64,000 nucleotides of DNA from NCBI GenBank assembly GCA_932526585.2, contig OW052248.1, positions 53,723,287 through 53,787,286 of the forward strand. The letters run 5' to 3'. A model generated the notes under the pieces. It was not told where the DNA came from, ran no database searches, and saw nothing but the letters and a program-made list of their open reading frames with translations. Source of the DNA: Philonthus cognatus. Lineage: Eukaryota > Arthropoda > Insecta > Coleoptera > Staphylinidae. Shown piece by piece: positions 60,386-64,000 of this stretch (its first letter is position 1; every line of letters starts with the position of its first letter). The position numbers and the translations under genes are program-made.

Positions 60386-60816
60386 TTTTATTTTAGCAGA
60401 TTAATCGATGTGCCTATTCAAGGGTTCAGAAATAACATGATATTTATATATATATATATCAAAATATCGCATATATATAGATATTTATCCGATTATTTAT
60501 ATTATTTTATCAGCTTAGATAAAATAATATAAATAATCGGATAAATATCTATATATATGCGATATTTTGATATATATATATATATAAATATCATGTTATT
60601 TCTGAACCCTTGAATAGGCACATCGATTAATCTGCTAAAATAAAGATATTTATCCGATTATTTATATTATTTTATCTAAGCTGATAAAATAATATAAATA
60701 ATCGGATAAATATCTATATATATGCGATATTTTGATATTTATATATAATTGATATGCCTATTCAAGAGTTCAGAAATAACATGATATTTACATAAATATC
60801 AAAATATCGCATATAT
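60386..60816. repeat. cascade of AT-rich palindromes
   Basis: A 260-bp perfect palindrome (60,386-60,645; TTTATTTTAGCAGATTAATC and its inverse, centre near 60,516) is followed by a 72-bp palindrome (60,645-60,716, ATTTATCCGATTATTTATAT) and then a rearranged third copy (60,717-60,816) with TTCAAGAGTTCAGAAATAAC and a GATATTT-centred small palindrome. Successive partial re-copying of the same ~120-bp unit in alternating orientation. Confidence 0.75.
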
Positions 60817-61510
60817 ACAGAAAGTTTTATGTAACACCGAACATTTTCATAATGAGAATTTTTCTTTGAAGTATCTATATGCATACGTTGCACATTTTCC
60901 GATGCTCGGTTTATTAAAAGAATCCAGTTTGAAGCTTTAAGCGAGTGTTTTCCACTCCCAGGCTAAGCATGAAGTAAAATTTCGAGTTTAGAAAAGTCTG
61001 AAAATTTGGGGCTAAACTCGAAATTTTACTTCATGCTTAGTCTGGGAGTGGAAAACCCTTGTTTAAAGCTTTAAATTGAATATCCGCAATTGTTGTGTCA
61101 TTATTTTTATAAAATCACATTACTTTTTCTTAATTATTTTAGCTGTAAATTTTCTGGGCTTTTCTAAACTCGAAATTTTACTTAATGCGCCACGCGTATT
61201 AAACACAGGTTTTAAGTGAAGTTAAAATGTACATAAATTTGACAATATTATAGTGTTTTATACGTGTGGCGAATGAAGTAAAATTTCGAGTTTAGAAAAG
61301 CCCAGAAAATTTGTCTCGAGTCGCTGCACGACCCTCAACAAATTTTCACGGGGCTTTTCTAAACTCGAAATTTTACTTCTTGCTTAGCCTGGGAGTGGAT
61401 AACACTCATTTAAAGCTTCAAATTGAACTATTTTAAGAAGCAACGAATATCGGAAAATTTGCAGCGCATGCATATGTATACTTAAAAGAAAAATTCCATG
61501 TATAAGTATA
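60816..61510. mobile_element. palindrome-family element, chimeric and deleted
   Basis: Begins TACAGAAAGTTTTATGTAAC like the 54-kb copy. It has a collapsed palindrome (60967-61035, centre deleted) and then switches to the divergent subfamily (GGGCTTTTCTAAACTCG arms; palindrome 61270-61383 with centre GAGTCGCTGCACGACCCTC). It closes with CATGCATATGTATACTT at about 61,470. Confidence 0.7.
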
Positions 61511-61875
61511 TGAGATAATTGTTAAGTTATTAGAAGTGTTTGTTTGTTTTTTGTAGTTGTTGTTGTTTTAGTTTATCAATGTTTCAATATTCTTGTTAAG
61601 TGGATTTTTAATATACCTATTATAAAAAAAAGAATATTCATTCAATGCATGGCCATCTTTTTGTTTTTATTTTGGGTTTTACGTCATCTATTTCCGCTGC
61701 TAAGCCCAATCATGACGCCGGAGATTAGGTCTACAGCTATCCGGGAATTTTGCATGGCCATCTAGAAAATCTTTTTTGTTTTTTGGTATTTTAACTATAT
61801 AGGACAAAACAAAATATTAAGTGTTACACATTGTTGCAATCACAAGAAAAAATTGAATATTTTGAGATACTCAGG
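61511..61875. other. spacer with a shared repeat fragment
   Basis: 61,666-61,740 repeats the TTTTGGGTTTTACGTCATC...GACGCCGGAGATTA segment seen at 39.5 kb. No gene. Confidence 0.35.
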
Positions 61876-61877
61876 CA

Positions 61878-62218
61878 CAGGGTGTCCCATTTAAGAAAAT
61901 ATTAGTTTTGATAATATCTCAAAAATTAAAACATCTATACTTTTTTAAGTACACCACTAGATTCTACGTAAAATGTCAAAAAACTTCTGTATTTAAAATA
62001 TTTTTCTATCTCTATAAATAACCGAGTCATAAGAGATAACAAAAACCAGTAGATTTTGAGAATCACCCTGTATCTTCTAAACCAATCTAGTTAGCGTAGA
62101 TCTGATTGCGCCATTAAACTAAACACTAAAAAAGGGAACAGGACACATATCTTAGTATTTTTGTATCTCTTACCGTTTAGCATATAACCTATAATATTAA
62201 AGAAAAAAAAACACCCTG
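61878..62218. mobile_element. mariner-type MITE
   Basis: CAGGGTGTCCCATTTAAG at the left and ACACCCTG-TA at the right. An additional internal CACCCTGTA tip at about 62,065 suggests that an alternative, shorter element (61,878-62,071) is possible. Confidence 0.5.
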
Positions 62219-62690
62219 TACTGCTATATTTATTAATTTACATTCATACACAATGTTTGTGATTTAATTTAGTAATGTCTGCTTATTCTTTAATAATTGA
62301 TATAAAGTTAATAGTACAAAAAAGTCTGATTACTCATGAACATTAACAGCCCTCATATTATTCACAGAATGTTAGTCAGTGATGATGTTTTTATCAAATT
62401 TTACAGCGTACCCACATTGCAACTTTATGACTCTTTGTTTACAAATTCCTTGAAAACCAAACTTACTGTTCGCATATAATTTTTATTATGATATTCCGAA
62501 AGACTGCCATTAAATTGTTATCTACATAATTACTTTTTCTTTTAATCTGACAAAATGATTAAAAAAAGTTTTGTGTGATCGTCCTAAGTAGTGATGGGCC
62601 GACTCGAGTGAGAATATTTGAATCATTCGATTATTAAAATTATCGATTATTTAATAATCTATTATCATTCGAATAATCATTTAAATGATA
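62219..62690. other. non-coding
   Basis: AT-rich. At 62,592 GTGATGGGCCGACTCGAGTG followed by repeated ATTCGATTATT / CATTCGAATAATC resembles a hAT-type end, with no partner identified. Confidence 0.3.
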
Positions 62691-64000
62691 ATTTGAATGA
62701 TCATTCATTGATGAAGCCAAGGATTTTGTCAGGTGTGATCTTTTGCAGGCCATTCAGGTTTAGCTTTGGTGTACCAAATACTGAGGTCCTGATGGGCAGG
62801 CACATAAGACGTGCTCGTCCGTTTCCTCCTCCTCTAGGCAAAGGCGACACTATGTGGTGTCGCTCAGTCCTAGTTTGTAAGGTGATGCCTTAGGTGGCTA
62901 TGTCCAGTGAAGACAGCAGTTAGTGTATGCACATCTGATCTGCTCAGCTTCAGCCATGACGCCGTTCTGGAGGAAGATGATCCACTTATCACACCAGAAG
63001 TCCTGTGTCGCATCCATTCCTGGATACGGTCTTTGGCTATCGACATGAATATCCTCAGTACAGGTTCTGGTCCGATGAAATTCGTTGCCCTTTACGCCGG
63101 AGTAGCCTGGCATCCACATCAGACTGACCTTGTTTACCAGTGCCAGCTAGCAGAGTGATTATTTACAGTTCTGTACAGCCAAGGAGGAGCATCTAGTTGA
63201 CCCCAGCGCCCTTAAGGCTGCCTGGCTATCCGAACATATTTTAATTGTCCTACCCGCCCATCCCTTCAGAAGGATTTCCTGGGCGCACATTTCAATGGCA
63301 TATATTTCAGCCTGTAGTATGGTGCCATGCTTGCCATGGCTGTAAAAGAGTTCAGTCCTTGGTTTACATCCGACGACTGCAGCTCCTGTGCCAATGGTGC
63401 TGGGGTGATTTTGTATCTCTCCCATTCATCTCCGTTTGGGAACAGGACATTGTATGGCTGATCTTCGTGGTAGTCTGTTACCACATAGTCAGTCTTCATA
63501 CTCAGGGTGTCATCCACCTCTATGGCAAGTGACAACCCTTTTTTCCTTTTTTATTTTTTACTTTGATATGTAGTTTATTTTTTTTTTTATTATTATTATT
63601 TAGTTAAGAACTGACCTGTGTAAAACATGTACATTGTTGTTGCATCAATAAATATGAATATGAACCCATTTGGTATGAAGACTATCACCTTCGGGTCCGA
63701 TAGGGCCGCATGGTGATATCTATATGTTGCTAGTTTGGCCTCGCCTTGTATCAAAATATGAAGAGGGGTGAGGTTCAGTAGCATTTCCAAGGCAGCTGAT
63801 GGCGTAGTGCGTATGGCTCCACTTACCGCCAGCGTTGCCATTCTCTGTAGTGTGGAGAGCCTTGCTATGGTCGTTTTACGGGTTGTAATCGGCCACCAGG
63901 CAATACAGCCATAGGTAATAATAGGTTTTATGACCGAACCGTATAGCCAGTGCATTTGGTTTGGGTTTAATCCCCAGGACTTTCCGCAGATTCTATGGCA
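62691..64000 (-). pseudogene. LINE group E (R1/I-like) with RNase H domain, runs off the right edge
   Basis: Minus strand: RT C-terminus MHWLYGSVIKPIITYGCIAW then STLQRMATLAVSGAIRTTPS (63,955 down); in further frames VLFPNGDEWERYKIT; the RNase H domain GTGAAVVGCKPRTELFYSHG, LQAEIYAIEMCAQEIL, ICSDSQAALRAL (63,425-63,159) and WMPGYSGVKGNE (63,119); finally a CRLCLEEEETDEHVLCACP zinc finger near 62,830. RT, RNase H and a C-terminal Cys/His finger in that order typify R1/I-type elements. Several frameshifts and stops make it a pseudogene. Confidence 0.82.

Overview
The window is AT-rich eukaryotic nuclear DNA, most likely from an insect (a beetle would fit; this is inferred from the protein sequences and repeat types, with no database search). 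It holds one confidently recognised host gene and a dense, deeply nested collection of transposable elements. I see no bacterial operons, rRNA genes, functional tRNA genes or CRISPR arrays.

Host gene. The minus strand from about 35,467 down to 1,884 encodes nucleolar protein 6 (NOL6; Drosophila Mat89Ba, yeast Utp22), a component of the small-subunit processome. I reconstructed 11 exons with GT/AG borders. Their phases agree at every junction and give one open frame of 1,123 codons (1,120 if the second ATG is used). About 3.4 kb of coding sequence is spread over 33.6 kb because nearly every long intron is full of mobile DNA. Right of 35.5 kb no host coding gene is recognised. A GC-rich block near 48.2-48.55 kb looks like a promoter and non-coding first exon of a plus-strand gene whose body lies beyond the window.

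Mobile DNA. (1) At least five non-LTR retrotransposon groups, all 5'-truncated or broken: a KGTGGYEEHV-type group (1-1,132; 10.3, 51-52 and 59.1 kb), a YADD copy at 5.8-7.7 kb, a FADD group (16.5-18.2 kb plus a shattered copy at 11.5-15.5 kb), a plus-strand group seen only as 3' ends (11.7 and 21.5 kb), and an RNase-H-bearing copy at the right edge. (2) A Penelope-like GIY-YIG fragment near 52.6-52.9 kb. (3) An apparently intact DD41D mariner-like transposon at 13,684-15,210, a broken mariner transposase at 46.9-47.5 kb, and many non-autonomous TIR elements (hAT-like with 8-bp duplications, Harbinger-like with TTA, piggyBac-like with TTAA, mariner-like with TA). (4) Two tRNA-headed SINEs with different heads and one shared tail, and two copies of a second SINE with (GAA)n tails. 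(5) An abundant family of roughly 120-bp palindromes, often paired inside a larger palindrome and once arranged as a 380-bp tandem array.

Most interesting signal. Hammerhead self-cleaving ribozyme motifs occur in the repeats. Two satisfy the whole core by eye (25,131-25,181 with a mirror copy at 25,063-25,114, and 7,889-7,956 on the minus strand). Several degenerate relatives sit at the centres of other palindromes (23.64-23.88, 22.59-22.77, 28.80-28.93, 49.36 kb). Two of the palindromes are bounded by 12-bp target-site duplications inside the same host transposon, so they are inserted retroelement-like units and not assembly artefacts. Together with the Penelope-like fragment, this suggests a family of small palindromic, ribozyme-bearing retroelements.
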